Counted from the stretch's first letter, positions 49,210 to 62,139 are shown. The stretch is DNA of 64,000 nucleotides from Caenorhabditis remanei (GCF_010183535.1 NC_071329.1:7936001-8000000), one strand, 5' to 3'. The notes: generated by a model not told the origin, from the sequence alone. A program made the numbers and translations.

Positions 49210-49416
49210 ATTATCTAGTGCTTTCTTGTTACTGTTTTTCTGTTGTTTTTTGAAAACTTGCTTTCGAAATTTGATTTCTTCACTCACTTTTATTACACTT
49301 AAATTATGAATCAGGTAGAATCTGATTGAATAAATAATCAAAATAAAATCAATAATTCACGAAGTTTCAGATCATAAAATTAAGAGAATTAGGCACATAA
49401 AGATTGCATTTTCAAG

Positions 49417-50610
49417 TTAAATGACAACGTGGTCACGGATCATTCGAAGTTGAACCTCATGTGTGTCATCGAACACTTGATCGTGATTTTTGTCAGTATA
49501 GACACGTTGACCAGATTGGCCAGGTAGTGGGGATGTAAGCTGAAAAATCAGATGATTCAGATGCTTATCTAGTATCTGTGACTCTCACCTGTCCACAAAC
49601 TGCATATCCAACCATTTGATCTTTTTGGGTGTAGATTGAGTATGTGTATTGTCCCTCATAATGAGCGTACTTGTTGATATCCTAAAATTCAAAAGGCCAA
49701 CTATCCCTACTTTCTCTGAATGTCTCACCTGAAGAAATTCACTCTGAGCTGGACAGTTACCCGAGTACAATCCATTCACCGAATTACAAATCGGTGTAAT
49801 AGAAAGTGCGCAAGCTGGAACCGAAAGTGGACCGAGTTGAGGTGAAGCTCCACGATTTGGACCAGCCACTCCAACATATGTATCAATGACACGTGTCAAT
49901 GGACCGCCCAAATATTCTCCAGTGTCCACGCATCGTCCTGAAAAAGACGCAAATTTCCGGTTCAGCCTCCCACGCCATTCTTATTCCAACTCATTTGTAT
50001 GCAAATGAATTCGAAATAAATTGAAATTCAATTACCTCCAAGAATTGCTTTTCTTGATACCGGAACACCAAGCGAGAATCCGATCACATCAACATTTCGT
50101 CCAGTATACAGACGAACAGCTACAATCAGAGAACGAACCTGAAGGAAGATGATATGGGTGAATGCAAATACGATTCAGGTTACCTGTTTGACATATTCAC
50201 ATTTCATTGAGTACTCAATCCATTTCAATGGATTTCCTTGTGCTCCGTTGAAATATGTTGTCGAGTAAATCTCATTCTCCTTGTACTTTCCTTCTTTTCT
50301 GAAAGTGATAAAGGCTTATTGAATAGACCATTCCGGTTCCTTACCTGAACCACTGTGCCGCCCATGTTGGTTTCTCTCCAGCTGTATCGGATACTCCATG
50401 AACAATAATCAGTGGTTGATTAGTCAATGAATCATTTCTATGTTTCTTTCCACCAAATGAACCATTCGGACCCAAATCGAGTCGTTCAATTTGATTCCGT
50501 ACTTGTGGTCCGTAATAGTCTGCCAACCATTGGGAAAAGTCTTCAGTGAATTTGGAGGAGACGAAGGAGATCAAAAATGTGGAGAGCGTTAGGTGTAGTA
50601 TCCGAGTCAT
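49417..50610 (-). CDS. secreted lipase (class 2 / lips-type)
   Basis: Predicted secreted triacylglycerol lipase of the Lipase_2 family, abundant in nematodes. Exons 50610-50345, 50298-50184, 50138-50036, 49937-49729, 49681-49589 and 49539-49417 are in phase and give 302 aa. The start ATG at 50610 follows a TTTTTTCAG acceptor by three bases, which favours it over the one six codons upstream. A signal peptide is visible (MTRILHLTLSTFLISFVSS). The oxyanion-side motif PLIIVHGVSD, the nucleophile elbow GFSLG, and a late KNHDQVFDD that supplies the likely catalytic His are all present. It converges with the GM2-activator-like gene, with about 200 bp between stops. Confidence 0.88.
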
Positions 50611-51446
50611 TTTCTGAAAAAAAATCAAGGTAAAAGGAATGAGTAGACTACGGTAGTAGGCAATCAGATCAGGGTTGAGATCAATTCAAAGATTTTATGC
50701 TTCAACAAAGTACACATTGATTTCTATTAAGAAGATTGGTAGATGACGTTTCTCAGAAAGATTAACTGGGATTAGTAGTTTTATACGTCTACTTTGGGGG
50801 AAAACAATTCAAAATTGTTCAGTACAGATGTAGTCAAAACCAAAAGAACCCAAAGCAAATCAATATTTGTTTCGTTAGTCTAGGAAGGCCTAGATAAAAA
50901 AGGTATCCAGAAGCGAATCGTTCTTCTGGAGAAATTAAGAAACACCAACACCGTCGTCATCGTTAGTCTGTGTGTGGCATCTCCACCTCCTCCTTCTTCT
51001 TTCTTTCTCTTCTTCGGCTTCTCTTGGATTGAAACCAGTCTTCTTCTTTCCATCTAATTCTCTACTATCCCACAGATCCTCCTCATTTCTGTTCCCCCCA
51101 TCAATTGTTTCTTTTCGAAGAAGGGATTTGCCGTCGGAAGATGCCCGATTTGCCGTGTGGTCACTGTTAGCTGACTACTCAATCTCATCGGATGAGATAT
51201 ATCTTGATGGATGAAATCGAGAAGTGTCAAAAACCGATTGTTGCGTCGTCGTCGCCGCAACATTGATTCGGATGAAAAAAAAGAGAGAAGCTAATTGATG
51301 AGGGAATGGAACTAATTGTACACTAGTGATATTGTATAATCCTTGGGAACCATTACTATATAACTTTCGTAATTATTCTAGGAAAAATGTCTAGTCAAAA
51401 ACTAGGATGCGTTTGACGCGTTTTCATTCTCTTTTTTCACCTCGAA
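50611..51446. other. intergenic region
   Basis: Upstream of the lipase gene and of micropeptide copy B. A pyrimidine-rich stretch at 50972-51214 gives open frames on both strands but no gene signals. Confidence 0.4.
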
Positions 51447-51602
51447 AGTGGATTTGTCATCATTTCCTCCCACTTTGCTCTTGCCACGTGGGATATTCAG
51501 ATTTTATCACTAAAATGATGACAAATCGATTGGTACTTAAGCCGAGCAAATCGTCAGTTTGATCAAGATCCAACCGATCCTAACCAATCCAACCAAGCCA
51601 CC
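51447..51602 (+). promoter_or_regulatory. conserved promoter block of micropeptide gene B
   Basis: This matches the block before copy A: CCTCCCACTT, GCCACGTGGGA, TTATCA, then the same 49-bp stretch with CGATTGGTACTTAAG. Identity is highest within about 100 bp of the ATG. Confidence 0.6.
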
Positions 51603-51707
51603 ATGAACGCCATCTACACTGCCGTCCTTGTCGCCTCCACTCTCGCCTACACTGCCGTTGCATGGATCGGACTCTCCGTCGACACTGCCAACGAGGATCT
51701 TCTCTAA
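51603..51707 (+). CDS. 34-aa membrane micropeptide, copy B
   Basis: Near-identical to copy A at 47151: MNAIYTAVLVASTLAYTAVA then WIGLSVDTANEDLL. One hydrophobic helix is followed by a short acidic tail. The 3' flanks match for about 15 bp after the stop (TCTGGTCAATGGACA) and then diverge. The pair is in direct orientation 4.45 kb apart, with a GM2-activator-like gene and a lipase gene between. Confidence 0.7.
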   Translation: MNAIYTAVLVASTLAYTAVAWIGLSVDTANEDLL

Positions 51708-54258
51708 TCTGGTCAATGGACACCACTGTAGCGCACACCAATCAACCAACCCACTTCACCAGGAACCTTTATTATTGTAACATGAGAGGCTAATGAAGAT
51801 TTTTTTGAAATTTGTGTTGTCAATTGTTTTGTGGTGCTCAGATTCATTACTTCTCAAAGTTCAACTCTCGGAGAGTTCGTTCTCTGAATCGTATAAGATT
51901 CTCTAGGTAATAGATTTGAAGTCGAGCAAACTTGCCATGGGGAAATAACTGAAATAACTTTTGACAGTAGTTGACAAACTTTGAGGCACCGTATGTGACA
52001 AGTCATTGCTGAAAACAAAAACGACGAAATATTGCTCTTCGCGGTAACTCTAGTGAGGGACCTATGGAACACTTGAAAAAAATGTGTCAGCAATTGCCCA
52101 ATAATCGTAGATGATAAATCACAAATCCTTACTCTGAAATTCTGGATTTAAAGAGATGAGTTTATGCTCCCAACCTGTTATGCCAATTAGAACGAAGTAG
52201 AACAGAAGTTTCACAAAAGATTTATATCCTGAACTCAAACTTCAAAAGAACCCACAAATCTTACCCCAACCTTGAATTTCAACATAACCTCCTTATTTTC
52301 TTCTTCATATTTCATCCGATCCCCAAATTACAGTACCCATCCTTCTCAATTCCGTTACCTCAATTTAACCGAAATTTGCACACCCAGTGCCACCTGTCAT
52401 TTATCACTTCCGAAATGTCCTTCGCCCTGTCAACCACAAAACCACTCCCCTTTTCCATCCATTTTTCCCAATCCTCCCTCAATTTCATTTCCATTTTTCC
52501 GTTCTCGTCCGAATTCTCTCCATTAGGCTCTTCTTCCTTCTGCTACCGTCCCCCCAGTCATCATCAATCTGTGTCTTGTCGTTTCCAATTCTAATTGTCC
52601 ATCTTTTTCCACCTCTCTTTTCCATCCATTTTCCCACTGTTTGAAGTAGTAATGTACTCTCTTTCTCAGGTGTCAACCTAGTTAGCTTTTATCTTTTTCT
52701 CGCATCTTTTTGTCTTTTTACTTTTGAAATTAATTGAATGTCCGACAGGTGAAACAGAGAGATACCACTCGTCCGATATGTACACTGTTTTTTGAAATTC
52801 CCGCCTTTTCTTCCAACAGGTCAAAAAAGAATGAATGTTTTCGATTCCTGCATAATAACATCTTATGTTGAAAATCCCGTGTGGATACTTTTGCAATACT
52901 TGCATTTGAATTTCTTAAGTTTTCAGAACAGAGTTCCTGTGAGTCCATGAATAATTTCTAAAAAAAAATGTTTCCGTTTTTAAAAACCGTGTTTGATAAT
53001 GTAGAAGCTTCAACTCTTGTCACTTGAGAGTCTTGTAAAATGTTTCTGAGCGACCATTCAGTTGATTACAATGCTTCAAATTATTATGAACTGGGCAAAG
53101 CTGTCATAAATTAGAACCATCAAAAACCCAGTTACCGAGATCTTCAGAAAATGTATTTCTGGTTTGATCCACTTTGATTCTAATAGTAAGTCGGGCTCCA
53201 GCTTCATAGAGCCGCACTTCTGAACTATTTGTCAAATGAAACTGTTCAGATCCAGACCAATTTCATTGACGAGCTATTGTTCTTGAGTAAGACTTCTATC
53301 ACCCGGAGTATCCTCAAAGCATCTTTTATTCACATTCCATAACTTTCGTAGTATGATGTATATACCATGATTTTTTCTCCTTCTACCAATTTGTACTATC
53401 AGTACAGTAATATATACAAATCCAACTAATTATCATGACATGGTAATTATCTCCACCCTGGCTACTCTAGGAGACATAGAGTGTTAAAGAGAAGATGATG
53501 ACTAACTGGCTAAGGCGTCCGAAAAAAAGTGGGCGTGGACTGAAAGTGACAATGAAAGTGTGTATACAGTAGAGAAAGAGAGATGTAGACAAAATAAATT
53601 GGGTTGGGAGGTGACACCACACTATTCTTTCTTTGAAGAAAACGAAGAAGAAGAGGACGACGCAATCATCTGACACGTCTTCTCTTTCTGTGTTCATTTT
53701 GGTTTTCTTTATAGTTTAAGCTAACAGTACACAAACATTTTCGATATTTTCTTGACTTTGACTTTCAAGGTTGATTTTATTTCTTTCTTGAATTGGAAGA
53801 CCGATCAAAACGATGGTTCTATACAATCTCAATGTACCGTACCTATAATAGTTATACTCAAAAAACGTTTATATTTCCCAGATAATGACTGTCGAAATCG
53901 CGTCTTAAAAACAACTTAATGACTCACAAATTAAAATCAGACAGATATTTTATTACTCTGATTAACCTATTCAATTGATCGAAGTGAACGAGAAGCGATT
54001 TTTTAAAAAGATTTTTCATCTTATTTTCAAATAACCTGGCGATCTACCGAATTTGAATAAAAGAGCATTTCTAAATTAAGAACTCTCTAGATCCAGAAGA
54101 GCTCGTTTCCTAGTTTTCCAAAGCCAATAGGACATTAGACAGGTTCCAAAAATTCAAATTTCCTTTTCTTAACGTATTTCTTTTACAACACCATTTTTAA
54201 ACACCATTTTTATCCTTACTGTAATTCAAAATTTCAGAGTTAGACCTCCATTACCGCA
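51708..54258. other. intergenic region
   Basis: No gene is supported. A C/T-rich tract at 52270-52640 creates long frames in several registers, and these are rejected as low complexity. Confidence 0.45.
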
Positions 54259-56885
54259 ATGAAACAAAAACGAGCCATCCGCCTACTGGTACCAGATCGT
54301 CCTTTGCGGGCTGGAAGTGTAAGAATCATTCTGTCTCTCGACACTTTTCACTTTCTCTTTTTCCTCTTCTTTCGAAAAACTAAACCGATAACGAAACAAA
54401 ACAATAACATTTATATTTTCAATCAGTTTTCACTCTCTTTTTGTTCTCGAATCAACCAATTTTTTGTGGTAAAGCGGAAAGAAATTCAAGCGTGCCTAAT
54501 CCGGCTGAGGCCCGGTTTTTTATAGGGAAAAGAGGGAATTGAAGAGAGGAGATAATCCAAATTGAGAGGAGAAAGATTTATTTTTGTAGAAGGAATTGGT
54601 GGAATTGTCACTGCGGATTCCGAATGCAGTGCAGATTTTGGAGTCTAATGCCGTTTTTGAGGTAAGGAATCAAATCCTGAAGGGATTGATGTGTGGATGT
54701 CCGGGATGTTTGTCCAGATGTCTCACATAAAGATTCTGAGTGACATTATCTGAATTCTGAATCAGAAAAAAACACTTTCAGGTTTTCAAAAAAAAAAAAG
54801 TAAATTGACTTGTTTGTTTCCATCTTAAGATTATAATCTCTTGATTCAAGTATTCCAAAACTTCAAAAAACACCTTCACTCAAATTTTCAGGGAGTATGT
54901 CGTGCCACGTTCTCGGGACAAGACTCTCAACACACTCTAACCAAGGAGAAGTTGCATATTCCGTTTTCAGCAATCCAGCTTCCAACGACCAAAGTGAGAG
55001 AACCAGACAGCTTTTATAAGGAATTCTTGAGTTTTCAGGGTGTCGATGTGATTCCAGAAGGGCATCATAGACTTCCAATCTTTCTGAATGTTCCACATCA
55101 TATGCCAGGCACTTTCAATGGAAAATTCGGAGCAATTGTTTATCGGTTCTTGATTAAAGTAAGTCACGAAACGCCAACTATATGCCATTCCAATTAAAAC
55201 TGTCAATTCCCACCAACAATTGACCCTGGCTAGCGGCTAATAAACCTAGCTGTCCTTCTCCTTCTTCAACACCACTTTCCCTCCAAAAACCGTCAAAAAA
55301 CGACCATGTCATTCTCAAAAACCCATAATTAGTTTGAAGCGCCGCGCGGCCGCTATGCCCTTCATAAAGAAAGTCAATCGGAGGGAAAGTCCTTGAAAAA
55401 TGAAATGAACTTTCTGAAGAATCACTCATCCTTTTGTTTTTTTCTCTATTTCTTTTTCCTTTCAGCTAAAAGTGAAAAGATTCTCATCAGGAGACGAGGG
55501 AACAATCGAATGTGAGAAGGCTGTTGATGTATTGGGAAGGGTTTCGTTGGATCAGCAACCGTCGTTTGCTCAACCGGTATCAATTGATAGAAATGTTAAG
55601 AAGAAGGTGAGCATGGGCTCGTGGATATACTTTGAGAAGGTTTGAAAATCTTTTAGGCTTTCTTCATGAATCGTCTTGAGGCTCACATCAAATTTGAAAT
55701 TGAAAGAGCCGCCTATACAGTTGGTGAGTTCGGTATCTCGGTTAATTTTAGTAAAGAAGGCACTCAGAAATTGATACTGTGAAATCTCACCGCTCTAATG
55801 AACCGGAATTTCCACAGTAGCCGTATCTTAAACAAACACAACATTCAAAATAATTTCAAAACCCGTCCACCCTTCGTCAATAATTTCAACACCCTTTTGT
55901 CCTTCCTCCTATCAGAATATCCTAATCATTGTCATCTCATTGCAAAAAATGATAAATGATAGACGAGATAAGATAACAAATCCTGCCTATTGCGTAATGA
56001 ACAAAAGCTTATCACGACAGAAACGGAAACAGGTTCCAACGGTTTTATAGTCGTTATTTGTTTTATTAGAATCCCAGTGACCACATTTTTTTCAGGGGAG
56101 CATATTCTGGTGACTGGTGAGATCAAGAATGAGCATTTGAGCAGTCCAATAAAGCACGTCAGTCTGGAATTGAGACAACACATTCTATATGCAAGTGGCG
56201 ATGCTCAGAGAAGCGAGTAAGTATCATAATCAATGAATCTTTTGAATTAAAACTCGTTCTCAGCTCTCGTTTGATCACGCGCCTCATTCTTGGATCAGTT
56301 CCTCCAAATGAGACATTCGCCGTCTTCCACTCATTCCAAGTTCCATTCGATTGTTATCCGTCGCTTTGTTGGAATGGAAACCCGGTTCAGGTGAGTGATA
56401 CAGTAACCTAGAAGACCTATAGATCAGAAATCTTTCAGGTTACTTATGAGCTCCTGTTGACCAACTCAGGATGCTTCGAAATCGGAACTCCAGTTTTTCT
56501 AGGGAACTGTGGATCGCCGAGTGCCAGCCGCAGAAGTATTATGGTCGGTTTCGGAGGGAGCACTTCGGTTTTTAAAATTTCTCAATTACAGTACCCTGAG
56601 TCTACTTCTGGAGGAGATGCTCCAAGTACCTACTACTGTACTCCACCGACTGAAATGAGTTTCTGCGCGGATCCTCCTCCATATTCGACATTCGGAAAAC
56701 CTGATCCCGTCTTCATCCCAATTCATATGCTCAAAACTCCTTATCGCCCATTCGCTCCAACATATCATATGTCTGGAATGTTCCATCCACAAGGACCACC
56801 GAAATATGATTACAATTTGAATCAGCGAATGCAACCCGAGTCCCCGCCACCACCGCGATTTTTGAAGATTGAGGAAATTGAATAA
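54259..56885 (+). CDS. arrestin-domain protein (arrd family)
   Basis: Alpha-arrestin-like adaptor, a family linking membrane cargo to ubiquitin ligases and endocytosis. Exons 54259-54318, 54590-54661, 54892-55158, 55466-55606, 55657-55723, 56096-56216, 56264-56390 and 56439-56885 are all in phase and give 433 aa. The arrestin N-domain is seen in RLLVPDRPLRAGS, YKEFLSFQG and LPIFLNVPHHMPGTFNGKFG then AIVYRFLIK. The C-domain is seen in GEHILVTGEIKNEH and VPFDCYPSL. The tail is Pro-rich, with PPPYSTFG resembling a PPxY ligand for WW domains. It converges with the transporter gene at 57104. The first two small exons are inferred from phase and motif continuity. Confidence 0.88.
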
Positions 56886-57103
56886 CTTTTTTGTTTGAAT
56901 GACTGATTTTAACGATTATGTGCAAAATGACAAATTTATGAGCAATTTGAGAATATTTCTTTTTTGAAAGACAAATAAAACTGATTTTGAAGAGCAAAGC
57001 ATTTGAAACCCGTAGAAGAATGAAAACTGGAAAAAGAGTGGAGAGAAGGGAAAAAATCACAAGGGAATGGATTGATTTTCAGAATAAAAAATCTATTAAA
57101 GTA

Positions 57104-59663
57104 TCATCTAAACGCATTCACATCTGGACTAGGTGTCGGATTATTCTGTTGTTGAGCATATCTGAAATCTGCAGTGTCGGCTGCCACGACAAATTGTCGT
57201 TTTGAGAAACTGGAAGGACTTCTGACTGATGTTGCCCATGTGAAAGCAATTAGATTCCAGTCCAAACCCATTTGATCTTGACCACCGGTTAGAAAAGAGA
57301 TTATCGTGCAGATGATAACGAACATCTGAAATTTCAGTTTAGCAGTGATGAAAGCCGCGTGAAAACTCTCACCATCAAACTGATAATTGGTTGTGATTGT
57401 GGTGGAAGATGTGACACGAAATACACCACTCTGTCCAGACTTATTGATCTAAAAACGATTCTTTCCAGATGTTCGTTTTATTTTACTATCCTAACCTTGA
57501 AACTGCTGTTCCATTTCCAACTGCATCTTCAAGGATACAAGAATTTTGAAACTTTTGTGGTGTGTTGTTCATCAAGTATATGGCCAAATTCCCAGCAGTG
57601 AAAATGATGGTTAGCAGAAAACTGGAGATTGCACCGGTTGCTGAGCAAAATGGAAGGTAGTAACCGCATATTGTCACTCCCGAAATTATGGCGAACAAAG
57701 AGCTGAAGTTACGAAATTTTACTGCAAGATTTTTCAAGCATTTTCTCTTTTTAATTGATATAGTTACTTTCCAGGGCCGCGCGCACGCAGCCCCGTTACG
57801 CAAAAATTGAGCTGTTGGCGAATCTCAACTCGAGACTGCCACACAGGTCAGCCCTTCCAAAAGTGCAATGGAAAGGCCTCGCCATGGGGATTCCGCCTTG
57901 ATGATCACGGAATACCCCCAGCCAGGTAAGTTTATGAGTCGCCGGACGGAGGGAGTAATGCTGCGGTGTGTCCCGACATCTGCCGGGTTCCGCCGTTCTC
58001 CATGTTTAGTGTGGAGGGGGCGGAGACAGGAAAGAAGAAGAGGCAGCAGGGAAAAGAAAGAAGGCGCTTTCAGTTGAACTCGAGCGTTTTTATAACTTTT
58101 CAGACATTTTAAATTAATTTTTTGTGTTTTGAATTGATTTCTTCCAAATATTAGGATTTTCAAATGAAAATTCTATGAAAAAACTTACAAAAGGACATAA
58201 ATGATAGTCGGTAGCTGCATTCCAACTGGAATCTTTGCCAAATTAGTTGCCACCGTCAAAACCACAACAGCAGTCGTCAAAATGAGCATTCCAAATTGAA
58301 GTGAGCATAACTGTTGAATAGGATTCCATGATCTCAATCGTTTAGCCCAACATTCTTCCCAAGTCAGCGTCATCAATGACATAATAGTCCATTGTAAACA
58401 GAAAGATAGTATACAAAGACAAGATGCGCAGACAGTGAAAACTTGGATTCGATTTCCAAGAATTGCTTTTGAAAATTGAAAAAATGATCCAAACGACATG
58501 GCGAACTTGCAGTGTTCTCGAAGGAAATTGAGGAAGATTGTGGCGCAAAGGAAGATAAAAATGGAGATGAATAGCTGGAATACTCCGTAGAAAGTAAGGG
58601 TGAGTCTCAATTTGTGCATAGTTGGCATGGGGGAAAAGATCTGAAACTATGTATGTTTGCTTCTCTATTTGTCCTTTTGACTCACTTGATACAAAAAACT
58701 GGAATTCAGTAAATAAAAGTTGACAGTGAACCCAACCATCAGACTAGTCAAAATATCAGAAACTCTGAAATTTTCAATAGGAACTAATGTGTCAAACGAT
58801 TGAACATCTTGAACTGCATAGTACAAGAAGATTCCGATTCCAGATATTGAGACCTGAAAGTTAGATACCGTAATCATCTTCATCTACAGTTTCAGACTTA
58901 CCACAATATATAGAAAGAAACTTGCATTCATCATACTCGAGTGTCCACTGAATATCACAGAGAATAATGAAAAATAAGCAACTAATGGTAGGATCAAATA
59001 GACCGAAAGATTAGTGATTGTTGAGAGAAAAGAGGCACTGAGAAAGAGAAGAATTATGGAGACTGTGGAGAGAAGCACACATTGAGTCATTGTGATTATT
59101 GACCGCACTGAAAAAAAGAACTCGAAAATTGTCTAAAAATCTAGGATAAACTCACATGGCTTCGACAAGAATCTCAACTGATAGTACATACTAATAGACG
59201 GTGACGGTAGATAATGAAGAATCGGGGAAGACGTTAAAGTAGTCAGAAGAAGAGCTAACGATGCACCAATTTGAAAGAAAATTGCAGATGGAGTAGGTAC
59301 ACAGAGACACCATACAAAGAATATTGGAGTGGAGAGAAATGACATTGTAGTGGCGGCTCGCCATGGGGATGAGCCGAGGGTTCCCTGGAATATGACGGGT
59401 TTCGTTTATTCTCCTGTTTGTTGTTATTTAAAAAGTTTCAGACTCCTAGTAAGTTTAGCTTTTTAATCATACGAACTTCCTCAAAAATCCTATCTGAATT
59501 CGTTTTTTATGCTCACCTGCTGAAAATGAATAACACTCTTCAAATTGACATATTTCAGCCCGAAAATCGCACTAATCAACGGAAGAAACGCCAATGAAAG
59601 TAGAGGAAGCTGTTGTACATACTGCTCAATTCCACTTCCACCTCCAGAATATCTCGAAGACAT
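57104..59663 (-). CDS. divergent sodium/solute symporter (SLC5-like) multipass membrane protein
   Basis: Exons 59663-59517, 59384-59156, 59107-58902, 58853-58686, 58640-58189, 57702-57496, 57448-57373 and 57325-57104 are in phase and give about 568 aa with roughly 12 hydrophobic segments. I read it as SLC5-like for three reasons. A loop like the SLC5 TM8-9 region is present ([20 protein letters not shown]). A later [10 protein letters not shown] resembles the family's conserved ...[21 protein letters not shown] resembles the TM10 signature. Sequence is well diverged and usual sodium-site residues are not obvious, so transport activity is uncertain. The N-terminus is not fixed: the exon with the start at 59663 is open upstream to an acceptor near 59719, and an earlier exon may exist. 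The fifth intron contains a U1 snRNA gene on the same strand. Confidence 0.6.
57772..57933 (-). ncRNA. U1 spliceosomal snRNA
   Basis: On the minus strand the RNA begins AAACTTACCTGGCTGGGGG, the U1 5' end that pairs with 5' splice sites. Stem-loop I and II sequences follow, including CCATTGCACT, the U1-70K/U1A loop region. The Sm site CAATTTTTGCG lies before the closing GC-rich 3' stem that ends the gene near 57772. Length about 162 nt matches nematode U1. A proximal sequence element lies upstream at the right distance. It lies in an intron (58188-57703) of the SLC5-like gene, same strand. Confidence 0.93.
57973..57996 (-). promoter_or_regulatory. snRNA proximal sequence element for U1
   Basis: The minus-strand word CGGAACCCGGCAGATGTCG lies about 40-60 bp before the U1 start. 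It agrees with the nematode snRNA PSE pattern (CGGAACCCG then ATGTCG), so the gene has its own promoter and need not be processed from the host intron. Confidence 0.8.
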
Positions 59664-62139
59664 GTCTTCAGAAGACGTGAAGTCTTCTCGGTGAACTGCC
59701 TCTAATACTCGATTAATTCTGAAATGTTCATTGATATTTCTGAATTCAGGATGGATCAATGAACGGAAAGAAGAATAGGAAGAATAAGAGAAAGAAGTTT
59801 TCTGACACGGGTAATTCGAAGGTGTTCTTCTCGAGAAAACGATGAATAAAATGTGTCACGGAATGGACGGTTTGACCTGATGAAGCGGAGGAAAAGAGAT
59901 GAAAATGAGGGAGTAAATGTGGCGAAACAAGGGAAAAACGACGAAAAGTAGGAAAGAAGAAGAAGAAGAGGTTGATAAAAAGTGAAATGGAAATGAGGTG
60001 AAAAGGTGTTGAGGAAGTCTCGAGACTTAATTGGGGATCTGGAGGAATTCAAGGGACACTTCTGCTCCCAAATCAAAAGTTATGACACCAATCTCTTCTG
60101 TAAACTTTGAGAATTAGGAAAATAAAACTATACAAAGACGCTGCCTATCTGTCACTCATCATTCCTTCTCTATTCCAATTTATAAGTGGACTAGAACGGA
60201 AATAAAGTAGAAGACGTGAGTCATAGGCAGGAAGAAAAAGAAGACGTTCGTCGAAGAATATCGCTTTCTCGTCAATTTGTTGATTTGTTTGTAGTTTTTA
60301 ATACAGTGAGTTGAGCGTTTTATTAATTTGTTTGGAAGTATGAGACTAGACGAATGAATCCTTTTCACTTTCAGACAAACTTGATACATATCAGAAATAG
60401 AGACTTTCTCTGTATTTTCTCAGATACAAATCTTGGAACAAAAAAAAATAAATCTAGAAACCTGTAGGAATTATCAATATATTTTCAAAATTTGTCTAGA
60501 ACCAAAAGATACTGAAGCACAGCTCCTATCGGACTTTTTTTAAAAAGGATCCACCGTCTTCACTTGATGTAATCGGGAACCTTATTTTCCACAAAATAAC
60601 TTTTGTCAATTTCCTGTATTTCTGTTTGGTAGAGTAGTTTTAGAAAAACAGATCTGATATGTCCAAAATTATCTTTTTGAAAACATTTGCTGAGCTAGGG
60701 AATACGGTACGTCACTTTGAACAACGAGTCAGTTTTTATTATCGGTTGTGGCCCCTGCTGATTCAGGGAAACATGCAACTTCAATAGGTTTAACGATTCT
60801 ACGATACCAGTTGATCTATATCAAATTTTCATTAGAAATTAAACTACCAAACTAAGAAAAATCAGTTAAATAATGAATCACTAGATCAATCTCTTTTTGA
60901 AAACCGTGAGAAAAACACACGAATTCTTTCCGAAAAGGGGTGAAATCGGATAGGCGGAAAGGGTCAAAAACAGTTTTTGTTTGTCATTTGTTTTGACCAC
61001 CTTCTTCTTTTTCTTTTTCTTCTTTTTCTCTCTTTCCGGTACTCTTGGGGCTCTTTCTCTCTCTCTTTTTCACTCATTCCTACACATTAAGCCTTCCTCA
61101 ATAGAAAAGGCGAATAAAGTGAAAAAGTAAATATATTTCGGAAGGACAATTGACCAGTGGATCGGTTTCGAGTGGTGTTGTTCATGTATTTGTAGACACG
61201 AACATAAATTGATAGAAACCGAAAAAGGGCTTTTCTGGAGATGGAATAGAAGGTGGAGACAGTGGGGTTTTGTGTGAATTGTTTGTACTAAACGGGATTT
61301 TAACAAGAGATTCGGTGTATTAACATAAGTATACAAATACTAAAATGAACATTGTAGCAAAAGATATACACATTATGGGAAAGTGATTTCTGAGAATCTG
61401 GAAAAATGTGACTATAGCTTTTGGGCACATATTATTGGAAGAGTTTTTATTGTTTCCTAATAAAACTGGGTTACTGTACTGACTCATAGAAAAATCCAGA
61501 GATTCCAGGTGTTCTCTACAGGATAAAGAGTGATTCAGACATCCCGTTCTCCTATAAAAGCACTGTTAACATCCTAGTACTATCCTGTTCTCACAAAAAT
61601 GAAATCACTTCTGACAAATGACTCAAGCTTGCCAAATTTAGCAAAAAAGGAAGGCGCATCCTCTCGAACAAATGCTCGATTTTTGCCTAGAAGAAAGCAG
61701 GCAGACAAAAGGAAAAGTGCAATGAAAAGTGATGACCGGTGGGATGTTTCGATGGGCAGAGAGCGGGTCGAGAAGTGGGCAACAGCAGAGGAGAAGGAGG
61801 ATACACTTGACTTTTCTTTCTCTTTTCAAAACTCTCTGTATTGAAAGAAAAAGGAATAAGCATAAGCGGAAAACAAAATTGAATAGAGAATACGTTTCTA
61901 TTGGAATAAAAATCAAATACAAGGATAGCTTCATTCAATCAAAGAACATATTTCAAGGAGGTCAGACTAGGTGCAATGTTTACTGGAGCAGACTATATCC
62001 GAGTGAATAAAATAAACGGAAGGATATCCAATTGGAATACCAATTTCTTTTCTCATCTCTTAACTTTTTTTTAAGACAGGAGGTGTCTAATAAAACCATA
62101 TCATTACATTATACAATGACATGAAACGGCAAAACCGTA
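59664..62139. other. intergenic region
   Basis: Contains the uncertain 5' part of the SLC5-like gene. The minus frame at 59756-60076 is Leu/Phe/Ser-rich and pyrimidine-biased. It could supply an upstream exon through a donor near 59880, but I do not call it. No other gene is seen to 62139. Confidence 0.4.

Noticed and set aside
52272..52644. Overlapping plus-strand frames in a C/T-rich tract
   Set aside because: Three registers are open at once, and composition explains them.
59756..60076. 106-aa minus-strand frame upstream of the SLC5-like gene
   Set aside because: It begins at a non-ATG codon and is pyrimidine-driven. It may hide an upstream exon but cannot be supported.
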